Part shown: positions 55,795 to 64,000 of the stretch, one piece after another
Layout of the letters: each line of letters opens with the position of its first letter
Position numbering within the stretch: position 1 is the stretch's first letter
DNA from: Streptococcus sp. oral taxon 056 str. F0418
GTDB taxonomy: Bacteria; Bacillota; Bacilli; Lactobacillales; Streptococcaceae
Direction: 5' to 3'
Length of the DNA: 64,000 nt
Assembly (NCBI RefSeq): GCF_000220065.1
Contig: NZ_AFQU01000001.1
Coordinates: 1,756,001 to 1,820,000 of the forward strand
Notes under the pieces: generated by a model
Database searches by the model: none
What the model saw: only the letters and a program-made list of their open reading frames with translations
What the model was told of the DNA's origin: nothing
Translations under genes and position numbers: made by a program

Positions 55795-56484
55795 ATGGCT
55801 AAAAAAAGCAAACAACTTCGTGCTGCTCTTGAAAAAATCGACAGCACAAAAGCATACAGCGTAGAAGAAGCTGTAGCTCTTGCAAAAGAAACTAACTTTG
55901 CAAAATTTGACGCAACTGTAGAAGTTGCTTACAACTTGAATATTGACGTTAAAAAAGCTGACCAACAAATCCGTGGTGCAATGGTATTACCACATGGTAC
56001 TGGTAAGACAGCTCGCGTTCTTGTTTTTGCACGTGGTGCGAAAGCAGAAGAAGCAAAAGCTGCTGGTGCAGACTTCGTTGGTGAAGATGACCTTGTTGCT
56101 AAGATCAACGATGGTTGGTTGGACTTCGATGTCGTTATCGCTACACCTGATATGATGGCTCTTGTTGGACGTCTTGGACGTGTCCTTGGACCTCGTAACT
56201 TAATGCCAAACCCTAAGACTGGTACAGTAACTATGGATGTTGTTAAAGCAGTTGAAGAGTCTAAAGGTGGTAAAATTACTTACCGTGCAGACCGTGCTGG
56301 TATCGTACAAGCTATCATTGGTAAAGTTTCGTTCGATGCTGATAAATTGGCTGAAAACTTTAAAGCTTTCAACGAAGTTATCCAAAAAGCAAAACCTGCT
56401 ACAGCTAAAGGAACTTACGTAACTAGCTTGACAATCACAACTACTCAAGGACCTGGTATCAAGGTTGACGTAAACTCACTTTAA
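55795..56484 (+). CDS. rplA: 50S ribosomal protein L1
   Basis: 229 residues, standard length. Conserved blocks: [55 protein letters not shown] and [17 protein letters not shown]. Forms the mobile L1 stalk at the E site and represses its own mRNA. A copy of the three-hairpin repeat starts 10 bp after its stop. Confidence 0.98.
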   Translation: MAKKSKQLRAALEKIDSTKAYSVEEAVALAKETNFAKFDATVEVAYNLNIDVKKADQQIRGAMVLPHGTGKTARVLVFARGAKAEEAKAAGADFVGEDDLVAKINDGWLDFDVVIATPDMMALVGRLGRVLGPRNLMPNPKTGTVTMDVVKAVEESKGGKITYRADRAGIVQAIIGKVSFDADKLAENFKAFNEVIQKAKPATAKGTYVTSLTITTTQGPGIKVDVNSL

Positions 56485-56493
56485 TAGATGAAA

Positions 56494-56656
56494 GAGGCTG
56501 GGACAAAAGTCCTAGCCTCTCAATTGTCTTTGGATTGTCGAGCAAGACGCAGTGGTTGAGTGGGCTCTACCACGGCTTTTACAGCCCTACTCAACTGTGC
56601 GGAGGTGGGACGACGAAATCGAATTCTAACGAATTACCGATTTCTGTCCCACTCTC
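56494..56656 (+). repeat. Three-hairpin intergenic repeat, copy 3
   Basis: Opposite orientation to copies 1 and 2. All three hairpins present; the middle one lacks the ~16-bp CTGATTTCATCAG segment found in the other three copies. Placed where the rplKA terminator should be. Confidence 0.9.
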
Positions 56657-56774
56657 TTTTTTTGAATAATTTGCTTGCTCTGCTATTTTACAAAAAAGAA
56701 AAATTTGGAAGATTTAACTAGGTAAAAATCGTAAAATATGGTAAAATAGTACAGATAAAATAAGGAGAGTGAAA

Positions 56775-57500
56775 ATGGTAGAACCCAAGTATAAACGTAT
56801 TCTAATCAAGTTGTCTGGTGAAGCTCTGGCTGGTGAAAAAGGTGTTGGAATCAATATTCAAACCGTTCAAAAAATGGCCCAAGAAATCAAAGAAGTGCAT
56901 GATTTAGGAATTGAAATTGCTCTTGTTATTGGAGGAGGGAATCTCTGGCGTGGAGAACCTGCTGCAGAAGCTGGTATGGATCGTGTGCAAGCTGACTATA
57001 CAGGTATGCTGGGAACTGTCATGAATGCATTGGTAATGGCAGACTCTTTACAGAAAGTTGGAGTAGATACACGGGTGCAGACAGCTATTGCAATGCAGCA
57101 AGTAGCAGAACCTTATATTCGTGGCCGTGCTCTTCGCCATTTGCAGAAAGGTCGCATTGTCATCTTTGGAGCAGGTATCGGCTCACCTTATTTTTCAACA
57201 GATACGACAGCTGCACTTCGTGCTGCAGAAATTGAAGCAGATGCCATTTTGATGGCTAAGAATGGTGTAGATGGGGTCTACAATGCAGATCCTAAGAAGG
57301 ACAAGACAGCTGTTAAGTTTGACGAATTGACTCACCGTGATGTTATTAACAGAGGGCTTCGTATCATGGATTCGACTGCTTCAACTCTTTCAATGGATAA
57401 TGACATTGATTTAGTTGTCTTTAATATGAATGAATCAGGAAATATTAAACGTGTTGTCTTTGGTGAACCAATCGGAACAACTGTATCAAATAATTTATAA
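56775..57500 (+). CDS. pyrH: UMP kinase
   Basis: 241 residues from ATG at 56775 (AAGGAG 7 bp before; an in-frame GTG at 56769 overlaps that site). Phosphorylates UMP to UDP; hexameric and amino-acid-kinase fold, unlike eukaryotic UMP kinases. Seen: [36 protein letters not shown] and the Asp-rich [15 protein letters not shown]. Extended -10 TGGTAAAAT at 56739-56747. Followed 18 bp later by frr. Confidence 0.97.
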   Translation: MVEPKYKRILIKLSGEALAGEKGVGINIQTVQKMAQEIKEVHDLGIEIALVIGGGNLWRGEPAAEAGMDRVQADYTGMLGTVMNALVMADSLQKVGVDTRVQTAIAMQQVAEPYIRGRALRHLQKGRIVIFGAGIGSPYFSTDTTAALRAAEIEADAILMAKNGVDGVYNADPKKDKTAVKFDELTHRDVINRGLRIMDSTASTLSMDNDIDLVVFNMNESGNIKRVVFGEPIGTTVSNNL

Positions 57501-57518
57501 AAGGGAGATAAACATACT

Positions 57519-58076
57519 ATGGTAAATGCAATCGTAGAAAAAGCAAAAGAAAGAATGACTCAATCACATCAAAGCTTGGCACGTGAATTTGGAAGTGTGC
57601 GTGCAGGTCGAGCGAATGCGAGCCTTTTGGATCGTATAAGTGTAGAATATTATGGTGTTGATACACCACTGAACCAAATCGCTTCCATCACAATTCCAGA
57701 AGCACGTGTGCTTTTGGTTACACCATTTGATAAATCTTCATTGAAAGATATTGAACGTGCAATCAATGCGTCAGATCTTGGAATTACACCAGCTAGTGAT
57801 GGTTCTGTTATTCGCTTAGTCATTCCTGCTTTAACAGAGGAAACACGTCGAGATTTAGCAAAAGAAGTGAAGAAGATTGGTGAAAATGCTAAAATCGCTA
57901 TTCGTAATATTCGCCGTGACGCCATGGATGAAGCGAAAAAGCAAGAAAAAGCAAAAGAAATCACTGAAGATGAGCTAAAAGGTCTTGAAAAAGATATCCA
58001 AAAAGTAACGGATGACGCTGTGAAGCATATTGATGAAATGACAGCGCATAAGGAAAAAGAATTATTGGAAGTTTAA
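57519..58076 (+). CDS. frr: Ribosome recycling factor
   Basis: 185 residues, usual length. Splits post-termination ribosomes with EF-G. The tRNA-mimic three-helix bundle is evident: [19 protein letters not shown], then the central beta domain ([16 protein letters not shown]), and the basic block [17 protein letters not shown]. Paired with pyrH as in most bacteria. GGGAG site before ATG. A terminator lies 100 bp downstream. Confidence 0.98.
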   Translation: MVNAIVEKAKERMTQSHQSLAREFGSVRAGRANASLLDRISVEYYGVDTPLNQIASITIPEARVLLVTPFDKSSLKDIERAINASDLGITPASDGSVIRLVIPALTEETRRDLAKEVKKIGENAKIAIRNIRRDAMDEAKKQEKAKEITEDELKGLEKDIQKVTDDAVKHIDEMTAHKEKELLEV

Positions 58077-58179
58077 GAATCTTAAGCAATATGTTGCTTA
58101 CTAGTGGCTGTTCTGTTTAGATATTGTAAGATAAACTAGATGGCTGATAAAAAGTGAGTTAAAGAATTATAAAATTGAC

Positions 58180-58213
58180 TACTCAGTTAGCTTGGGCTGA
58201 CTGAGTTGTTTTC
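58180..58213 (+). terminator. Terminator after frr
   Basis: ACTCAG.TAGC-TTGG-GCTGACTGAGT followed by TGTTTT. Confidence 0.75.
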
Positions 58214-58262
58214 ACATTAAAAGCCTTGCCCAAAGGAAGTCGCAAGGTAGAAATAGGAAAGT

Positions 58263-59117
58263 ATGAATAAAAATCTTGCAAATTATATTGTGGGCATTGT
58301 TATAGATGAAAATGATCGTTTTTACTTTGTTCAGAAAGATGGACAAACATATGCTCTAGCAAAAGAGGAAGGGAAACATAAGTTGGGTCAGTCGGTCAAA
58401 GGCTTTGCTTATAGTGATATGAAGCAAAAGCTCCGCCTGACGACTCTAGATGTAACAGCAACTCAAGAAAGTTTCGGCTGGGGGACAGTAACGGAAGTTC
58501 GTAAGGATTTGGGTGTGTTTGTTGATACGGGACTCCCTGATAAGGAAGTTGTTGTGTCTTTAGATATTTTACCTGACTTGAAAGAGTTATGGCCTAAAAA
58601 GGGTGATAAGCTCTATATCCGCTTGAGTGTGGATAAAAAAGATCGTATTTGGGGGCAACTTGCCTATCAAGAGGATTTTCAGCGCTTAGCACGTCCTGCT
58701 TATAATAATATGCAAAACCAAAACTGGCCAGCGATTGTTTATCGCCTTAAGCTTTCGGGGACTTTCGTTTATTTACCAGAAAATAATATGTTGGGCTTTA
58801 TTCACCCTAGTGAACGTTATGCCGAGCCTCGTTTGGGTCAAGTGCTAGATGCACGAGTGATTGGTTTTCGAGAAGTTGACCGAACTCTCAATCTCTCTTT
58901 GAAGCCTCGCTCTTTTGAAATGCTAGAAAATGATGCCCAGATGATTTTAGCTTATCTAGAAGGGAATGGAGGATTTATGACTTTAAATGATAAATCTTCT
59001 CCGGATGATATTAAAGCGATATTTGGTATCTCTAAAGGACAATTTAAAAAGGCTTTAGGTGGTCTTATGAAGGCTGGCAAGGTGAAGCAAGACCAATTTG
59101 GCACCGAGTTGCTATAG
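58263..59117 (+). CDS. cvfB: S1-domain RNA-binding protein CvfB
   Basis: 284 residues with three S1-type barrels followed by a C-terminal winged helix (FMTLNDKSSPDDIKAIFGISKGQFKKALGGLMKAG). The blocks WGTVTEVRKDLGVFVDTGLPDKEVVV and KGDKLYIRLSVDKKDRIWGQL match CvfB/YitL, an RNA-binding regulator of virulence genes in S. aureus and pneumococcus. Position after pyrH-frr agrees with streptococcal gene order. Own weak GGAAAG site. Confidence 0.93.
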   Translation: MNKNLANYIVGIVIDENDRFYFVQKDGQTYALAKEEGKHKLGQSVKGFAYSDMKQKLRLTTLDVTATQESFGWGTVTEVRKDLGVFVDTGLPDKEVVVSLDILPDLKELWPKKGDKLYIRLSVDKKDRIWGQLAYQEDFQRLARPAYNNMQNQNWPAIVYRLKLSGTFVYLPENNMLGFIHPSERYAEPRLGQVLDARVIGFREVDRTLNLSLKPRSFEMLENDAQMILAYLEGNGGFMTLNDKSSPDDIKAIFGISKGQFKKALGGLMKAGKVKQDQFGTELL

Positions 59118-59140
59118 AAGAAAAAACATAGATTCTTTAT

Positions 59141-59316
59141 GAGGTTGGGACAAAAGTCCTAGCCTCTCAATTGTCTTTGGATTGTCGAGCAAGACGCAGT
59201 GGTTGAGCGGGCTCTACTACGCTGATTTCATCAGCTTTTACAGCCCAACTCAACTGTGCGGAGGTGGGACGACGAAATCGAATTCTAACGAATTACCGAT
59301 TTCTGTCCCACTCTCA
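59141..59316 (+). repeat. Three-hairpin intergenic repeat, copy 4
   Basis: Same orientation as copy 3 and the most complete copy, including the CTGATTTCATCAG inner palindrome in the middle hairpin. Lies between cvfB and pbp2b, ending ~15 bp before the likely pbp2b -10. Confidence 0.92.
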
Positions 59317-59372
59317 TTTTTTGTCTTTTTATGGTAAAATAAGAAGTGACTTTTACTAGAATGAGAGAGAAG

Positions 59373-61427
59373 ATGTCTAAGAAAGAAAGAAGATTTGATA
59401 GCCATTCTATTCCACGGCGCTTAAATATGCTGTTTGCTTTAGTTATTATACTATTTGTGACTTTGATTGCTCGCTTAGCCTATATGCAGGTTCTACACCA
59501 AGGATTTTATACGAAAAAGCTAGCAACAGCAAGTAAGACCAAGATTACACTGAGTTCTGTTCGAGGCCAAATCTACGATGCATCTGGCAAGCCCTTGGTT
59601 GAAAATGAAATAAAGCAAGTTGTATCTTTTACACGTAGCAATAAAATGACTGCTGCTAGCATTAAAGAGATAGCAAATAAATTGCTTGATTTTGTTGATG
59701 TGACGGATGTAGAGGTTACTAAGCGCCAGATAGCTGATTATTACTTGGCAGATAGCGAGACATATCAAGAAGTAGTTGCTAAGTTACCAAAGAAGAAAAA
59801 GTTGGATGCAGATGGCAATCGACTATCTGAGGCAAAAATCTATAATAATGCAGTTGATAGTGTCGATGTGGCAAGCCTTGATTATAGTGAGCAGGAAAAA
59901 AAAGCGATTGCTTTGTTTAGCCAGATGAATGAGGTAGCCAACTTTGAGACGGGAAATATTCGTACGGATGATTTGTCAACAGAGCAAGTGGCCTTGATTG
60001 CCTCAAGCAGCAAGGAATTGCCAGGGATTAGTATTGCAACAGCTTGGGAGCGCAAGGTCTTAGATACGCCGCTTGCTTCTATCATTGGTAACGTCTCTAC
60101 TGAAAAAGCTGGTATTCTTGCTGAAGAAGTGGACGACTATCTGAAAAAGGGCTATTCTTTAAAAGATAGAGTTGGAACCAGCTACTTAGAAAAGCAATAT
60201 GAGTCTGTTTTGCAGGGTGAACGGACAGTCAAGGAAATCCATCTCGATAAGAATGGGGATATGGAAAGTATTGACACTATCAAGGAAGGGAGCAAAGGGA
60301 AAAATCTTAAACTGACAGTAGACTTGGCTTTTCAAACTGGCGTTGAGAATATTTTGAAAAACTATTTTACAGCAGAGTTAGCAGCAGGAAATGCTACCTA
60401 TTCGGAAGGAACTTATGCTATTGCTATGAATCCTGAAACAGGAGCAATTTTAGCTATGGCAGGACTCAAACATGATGTAAAGACGGGGGCGCTTAGCTCA
60501 AACTCTCTGGGAACTGTTACAGATATTGTTGTCCCTGGTTCTGTCGTCAAGGGAGCAACGTTGACTTCTGGTTGGGCTAATGGTGCTATCTCTGGGAATC
60601 AAACTCTGACAGACCAGCCGATTGTTTTTGGTCAGGATACAACGGCTATTACTTCATGGTTTACACACTTTGGAAATCGTGATATTACAGCATTAGAAGC
60701 TTTAGAATACTCTTCAAATACTTATATGGTACAGCTAGCGCTCAAGATGATGGGAATGACCTATACGCCAAATATGACCGTGAATTTGAAAAATCTAGAC
60801 TCCTCTATGGAGAAGTTGCGAGCAACCTTTGCAGAATATGGTCTGGGAACAAAGACGGGGATTGATTTGCCGACGGAGTCTCAAGGATACATTCCTAAAG
60901 ATTTTACATTTGCTAACTACCTAACCAATGCTTTTGGTCAGTTTGATAACTACACTCCATTACAATTAGCTCAGTATGCTGCTACAGTAGCCAACAATGG
61001 CAAGCGCATTGCTCCACATTTGGTTGAGGGTATATATGGAAATGACAAGAACGGCGATTTGGGCGACTTGATTGAAAAGAAGGAAAGTAAAGAGTTAAAC
61101 CAAGTGACTATTTCTTCAGAAAATATGAACCTGATTAAGGAAGGTTTTTATCAGGTAGTTCATGGGAACAATGCCTTCACGACAGGACAGACGATTGCAC
61201 AAGGAGAGGCAGTCCCTATCAGTGCTAAGACTGGTACAGCAGAAACTTTTGTTAATAACGGTCAGCAGGCTATTAATACCAATGTGGTAGCCTACGCACC
61301 AAGCAATAATCCTAAAATAGCTGTTGCTGTCGTATTTCCTCATAATACAAACTTATCCTCTACCGTTAGTCACAGTATGACCCGTGATATTATTAATCTT
61401 TATAATCAATTACACCCAATGAATTAG
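59373..61427 (+). CDS. pbp2b: Penicillin-binding protein 2b (class B transpeptidase)
   Basis: 684 residues from ATG at 59373 (GAGAGAAG before it; 59346 is in frame but has no site). One N-terminal span (~22-45), a pedestal domain, and the transpeptidase domain with the active-site motifs SVVK (GSVVKG), SSN (YSSNTYM) and KTGT (SAKTGTAE). It makes peripheral, elongating peptidoglycan with RodA. The Thr after SSN, which is Ala in many penicillin-resistant pneumococci, is kept here. Also named penA. recR follows 10 bp later. Confidence 0.96.
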   Translation: MSKKERRFDSHSIPRRLNMLFALVIILFVTLIARLAYMQVLHQGFYTKKLATASKTKITLSSVRGQIYDASGKPLVENEIKQVVSFTRSNKMTAASIKEIANKLLDFVDVTDVEVTKRQIADYYLADSETYQEVVAKLPKKKKLDADGNRLSEAKIYNNAVDSVDVASLDYSEQEKKAIALFSQMNEVANFETGNIRTDDLSTEQVALIASSSKELPGISIATAWERKVLDTPLASIIGNVSTEKAGILAEEVDDYLKKGYSLKDRVGTSYLEKQYESVLQGERTVKEIHLDKNGDMESIDTIKEGSKGKNLKLTVDLAFQTGVENILKNYFTAELAAGNATYSEGTYAIAMNPETGAILAMAGLKHDVKTGALSSNSLGTVTDIVVPGSVVKGATLTSGWANGAISGNQTLTDQPIVFGQDTTAITSWFTHFGNRDITALEALEYSSNTYMVQLALKMMGMTYTPNMTVNLKNLDSSMEKLRATFAEYGLGTKTGIDLPTESQGYIPKDFTFANYLTNAFGQFDNYTPLQLAQYAATVANNGKRIAPHLVEGIYGNDKNGDLGDLIEKKESKELNQVTISSENMNLIKEGFYQVVHGNNAFTTGQTIAQGEAVPISAKTGTAETFVNNGQQAINTNVVAYAPSNNPKIAVAVVFPHNTNLSSTVSHSMTRDIINLYNQLHPMN

Positions 61428-61437
61428 AAAGGATTTT

Positions 61438-62034
61438 ATGCTTTATCCTACTCCTATTGCCAAGTTGATTGACAGTTTTTCAAAGCTACCTGGTATTGGT
61501 ATAAAAACAGCCACTCGCCTAGCTTTTTATACGATTGGTATGAGTGATGATGATGTCAATGAATTTGCTAAAAATCTGCTTGCAGCTAAGCGAGAGCTCA
61601 GTTATTGTTCTATTTGTGGCAATCTTACAGATGAAGATCCCTGTGCCATTTGTGGTGATTCATCACGTGATCAGACAACAATACTAATTGTTGAAGATAG
61701 CCGCGATGTTTCTGCTATGGAGAATATCCAGGAATACCGAGGACTTTATCATGTCCTGCATGGTCTTATCTCTCCTATGAACGGAGTCGGACCCGACGAT
61801 ATTAATCTCAAAAGTTTGATTACTCGTCTGATGGATAGTGAGGTGACTGAGGTTATCATTGCAACCAATGCAACTGCTGATGGTGAAGCGACTTCTATGT
61901 ATATCTCGCGTGTCTTAAAGCCAGCAGGGATCAAAGTTACCCGCTTAGCACGTGGTTTGGCAGTCGGATCTGATATCGAGTATGCAGATGAAGTCACTCT
62001 TATTCGTGCGATTGAGAATCGAACAGAATTATAA
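61438..62034 (+). CDS. recR: Recombination protein RecR
   Basis: 198 residues. N-terminal helix-hairpin-helix ([19 protein letters not shown]), the four-cysteine zinc finger [21 protein letters not shown] at ~57-77, then the TOPRIM domain ([27 protein letters not shown]). Loads RecA with RecO/RecF in gap repair. The pbp2b-recR pairing is the pneumococcal one; ddl and murF, which I expect next, are not here. RBS GAAAGGA. A long terminator follows. Confidence 0.97.
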   Translation: MLYPTPIAKLIDSFSKLPGIGIKTATRLAFYTIGMSDDDVNEFAKNLLAAKRELSYCSICGNLTDEDPCAICGDSSRDQTTILIVEDSRDVSAMENIQEYRGLYHVLHGLISPMNGVGPDDINLKSLITRLMDSEVTEVIIATNATADGEATSMYISRVLKPAGIKVTRLARGLAVGSDIEYADEVTLIRAIENRTEL

Positions 62035-62049
62035 TGTTTTATAAAAAGG

Positions 62050-62127
62050 GAAGCCAGTTGGATGGATTTCATAGAAGTGGATGATGAATATCTGATTCTA
62101 TGAAGGAAAGTAACTGGCTTTTTTTGT
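62050..62127 (+). terminator. Large terminator after recR
   Basis: AAGCCAGTT ... AACTGGCTT encloses a second stem GATTTCATAGA / TCTATGAAG; TTTTTTTG follows. The next 330 bp (62128-62458) are AT-rich with no gene seen. Confidence 0.85.
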
Positions 62128-62458
62128 TTACCATGATCTGTTGCTTGTACGAGGTTTTTTTATACTAATATAGTTCTGATGGGATTGAAATAATTGTTTA
62201 AGTAATCAAGTAATTGTTGGATTAATTGAGTAAGTGTGCTTTTATAAATATTTTATGGTTTGGATTTGTACACTTGAGTGTGAGCAGTACTCCGCTTTTT
62301 GAATCAGAAGTGCTTTTCATAAGTGAATAAAGATTTGAAATAGCAAAAAAACACTTGTTCTATACTTAGTAGAAAAACAATTAAAAATTAGAAAGAAAAT
62401 GATTCCCACTTGTCAAGTTGGGTGCAACAAAGTATCCATCTGAGTAAGTCAGTAGTTC

Positions 62459-63240
62459 TTATGCTGTTTGAACTAGCTCAAACAGTTTTTTATCAGATTG
62501 ATAGTTGTGCATTCTCCTTAGTCTATTATTGATGGCTTGAGTATTCTTCTTGAATTAGTTCATATAGTGATATACCTTTAGGCACAAACTCTTTAAGCAA
62601 GCCGTTAAAGTTCTCATTTGTTCCACGCTCGTGGCATGATCAAGCATGTGCAAAATAGGAATCTACACCCTCTAGTTCACTTAATAACCCATTACCAGCT
62701 ATTATAGATTTGATAAGATAGCTTTCTATATAGTTTAAACCAGCCTGATTAACGTATTCAGCTTTCTTTTCGGGAAGTTTGATAGTCAAGATATATCTGG
62801 CTTGTCGTTCAATCCAAATCATAATAGAAGATTCACCAGCAGTCTTCAAACCAAGAACGGAGTCAATCACCCAGTATTCAAAGGTTGAACGGTCGTTGAT
62901 GGTGTCAAATCACTTTTCAACGGAAGTTTCGAGACGCTTCTTAGTCCTTTTGCGAATATAAACGAGTTTTGGCAGATCAATAGGTTTGATGTCCAATAAG
63001 CCTTGGTGAATACAGTTGTAAAGAGTTTTGGTGCATGGAATGATTTCTTCGGGGTGCCCAAGTTTGTATAACACATGAACAAAAGTATCTACACTATGGA
63101 TTCTAGTTTTAACCTTCGTCGCTAATCCTCGCAATTTCAGCTGGCTTCAACCCTTCTGAGAGATAAGGTTCAATTTTCTTGTACGCCACTTTAGAAAGGC
63201 GATGATAGGGCTGTTTTGTGGTAGAATAGTTAGTGGACAT
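62459..63240 (-). pseudogene. IS30 family transposase, decayed
   Basis: Reading leftward from 63240: MSTNYSTTKQPYHRLSK ... EGLKPAEIARIS, then HSVDTFVHVLYKLGHPEEIIPCTKTLY, KPIDLPKLVYIRKR, IDSVLGLKTAGESSI (DDE region), KLPEKKAEYVNQAGL, ERGTNENFNGLLKEFVPKG (with the catalytic Glu) and KKLFELVQTA. These belong to one IS30-type transposase but fall in different frames, with internal stops and missing segments, so it is dead. It ends close to an ISL3 remnant, which it may have interrupted. Confidence 0.88.
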
Positions 63241-63252
63241 GTTCATCTTTCC

Positions 63253-63522
63253 TTATTTGAGCAATGATAGAAGATAGCACTTAAAACAACGCTTTTTAAG
63301 GAGAATTCGGGCAGACATGCCAGTTGTTTCAAGGTAAGGGATTTTAGACGTTTTTTGAAAGTTATATTCCTTCATTTGACTTCCGCAAGCAGGACAAGAT
63401 GGAGTTGCATAATCTAGTTTAGAGATGATTTCTTTATGAATTCCAGCATCTACATAATTCAGAAGGTTGATGTTCTTGAATTTCATTCCGAGTAAGTTTG
63501 TGATAAAATTTAATTGTTCCAT
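63253..63522 (-). pseudogene. ISL3 family transposase, N-terminal remnant
   Basis: 89 residues: MEQLNFITNLLGMKFKNINLL ... KEIISKLDYATPSCPACGSQMKEYNFQK, then IPYLETTGM and RILLKKRCFKCY. This is the zinc-finger N-terminus of IS1167/IS1193-like transposases. After KCY a ~7-base insertion (CTTCTAT repeated) shifts the frame and the rest is absent, replaced by the IS30 remnant. The IS end lies upstream at 63595-63646. Confidence 0.85.
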
Positions 63523-63594
63523 AAGATTCTTTACTAATGATGGCTTGGTCGCTATTCATTATAGTTCTTATGGGACTTTTTTCTACAACAAAAT

Positions 63595-63646
63595 AGGCTC
63601 CATAATTCCTATGGTGGTTTTACCCACTACAGAAATTATAGAGCCT
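63595..63646. mobile_element. ISL3-type terminal inverted repeat pair
   Basis: AGGCTCCATAATTCCTATGG and, facing it, AGGCTCTATAATTTCTGTAG with a short GGTTTTACCC centre. One arm is the left end of the ISL3 remnant; the other arm makes a near-perfect 50-bp palindrome that could also act as a hairpin ahead of comX. Confidence 0.65.
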
Positions 63647-63688
63647 AATTCTTCATATCAGCTAAAAGGTTATTTTCCTCAAGCACAT

Positions 63689-63719
63689 GATAGTTCGTTT
63701 GAGCAACAGGATAGTAAGT
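63689..63719 (+). promoter_or_regulatory. Possible ComE/LytTR-type direct repeat before comX
   Basis: GATAGTTCG at 63689 and GATAGTAAG at 63710, spaced 21 bp start to start, as in ComE boxes. The match to the pneumococcal ACAGTTCAG-type consensus is only partial. A GATAAAT that could serve as -10 is at 63744-63750. Confidence 0.3.
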
Positions 63720-63793
63720 TAGAGGGACAAAGAGAAGGTAAGATGATAAATTAGAGGAGGGTTTTACCCCAGAAGAAAACAAGGAGGAAGGAC

Positions 63794-64000
63794 ATGGACT
63801 TTCAAGAATTATATAGAAACGTACAAGGCATAGTCAGGAGGTGTTATAAAGACTACTATTTACATTTATGGGAATACAGCGACTGGGAACAAGAAGGGAT
63901 GATGGCCTTGTATGAGTTGGTAAAGTCACGCCCGGAACTATTGCAGGACAAGACGATGTTATACCGCTGTTTTAAGACCAAGTTTCGGAACAGAATCCAC
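63794..64000 (+). CDS. comX: Competence sigma factor ComX (SigX), N-terminal part, cut by window edge
   Basis: ATG at 63794 with GGAGGAAGG 3-4 bp before it; 69 codons are open to the end of the window. The product has the ComX landmarks: ELYRNVQGIVRRC near the start, DYYLHLWEYSDWEQEGMMAL (residues 20-39), and CFKTKFRNRI at 59-68. It is the alternative sigma factor that switches on late competence genes at CIN boxes. Just upstream are IS fragments rather than the tRNA/rRNA cluster I recall in pneumococcus. The rest of the gene lies outside, so integrity cannot be judged. Confidence 0.92.
   Translation, partial: MDFQELYRNVQGIVRRCYKDYYLHLWEYSDWEQEGMMALYELVKSRPELLQDKTMLYRCFKTKFRNRIH

Noticed and set aside
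63467..63754. 95-residue plus-strand frame before comX
   Set aside because: It runs antisense to the ISL3 transposase start and through the IS palindrome, so it is accidental.

Overview
The window is chromosomal DNA from a streptococcus of the mitis/sanguinis kind. Support comes from a MacP-type PBP2a activator gene, a PBP2b gene close to the pneumococcal one, the glmU-nudix-macP-mtnN and pyrH-frr-cvfB gene orders, a tagatose-pathway lac operon with a LacT antiterminator, SlrA, a class C sortase pilus, and the start of the competence sigma factor gene comX at the right edge. The species cannot be fixed from the sequence alone. No rRNA, tRNA, CRISPR array or prophage was seen.

Layout. 0-5.2 kb holds housekeeping genes (nth, exoA, a DUF3290/DUF421 pair, metG). 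5.2-13.8 kb is a complete lactose/galactose-6-phosphate regulon: lacR, lacABCD, then lacT, lacF, lacE, lacG. It has two matching palindromic operators for LacR and an antiterminator RNA that overlaps a terminator in front of lacT. 13.9-32.9 kb is an envelope-stress and antimicrobial-peptide resistance region. It contains a BceRS-like two-component system, two BceAB-like ABC transporters (the second with a nearly identical ATPase), two NrdI-like flavodoxins, a TraX-like membrane protein, a LytTR/DUF3021 regulatory pair with its own ABC transporter, a TetR unit, a PadR unit, an amino-acid permease and a nisin-resistance-type protease whose frame is broken. Four promoters in this region share one cis code: TTACA-N4-TGTAA, a second half-site 20-21 bp later, and a -10 element 53-54 bp after the box. 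This ties TraX, both BceAB operons and the protease into one regulon.

32.9-37.4 kb is an accessory stretch of four GNAT acetyltransferases, a DUF2829 (Tad2-like) protein, an SDR, an ASCH protein and a PadR regulator. 37.7-42.4 kb is core (glmU, nudix, macP, mtnN, an ABC-F protein). 42.5-47.1 kb is a sortase-assembled pilus locus in which the ancillary pilin and the sortase each carry a one-base homopolymer frameshift while the major pilin is intact. It lies between the ABC-F gene and slrA. 47.2-62.1 kb is mostly core: slrA, nudix, a PspC-domain gene, ftsK, VOC, P-type ATPase, rplK-rplA, pyrH-frr, cvfB, pbp2b, recR. The right end is a graveyard of IS30 and ISL3 fragments leading into comX.

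A ~170-bp, three-hairpin intergenic repeat occurs four times (398, 17279, 56494, 59141). Two short genes stand out: a 42-codon gene in front of the second bceA, whose only differences from its partial copy are synonymous, and a 24-codon gene with a near-perfect ribosome binding site under a TetR-type operator.
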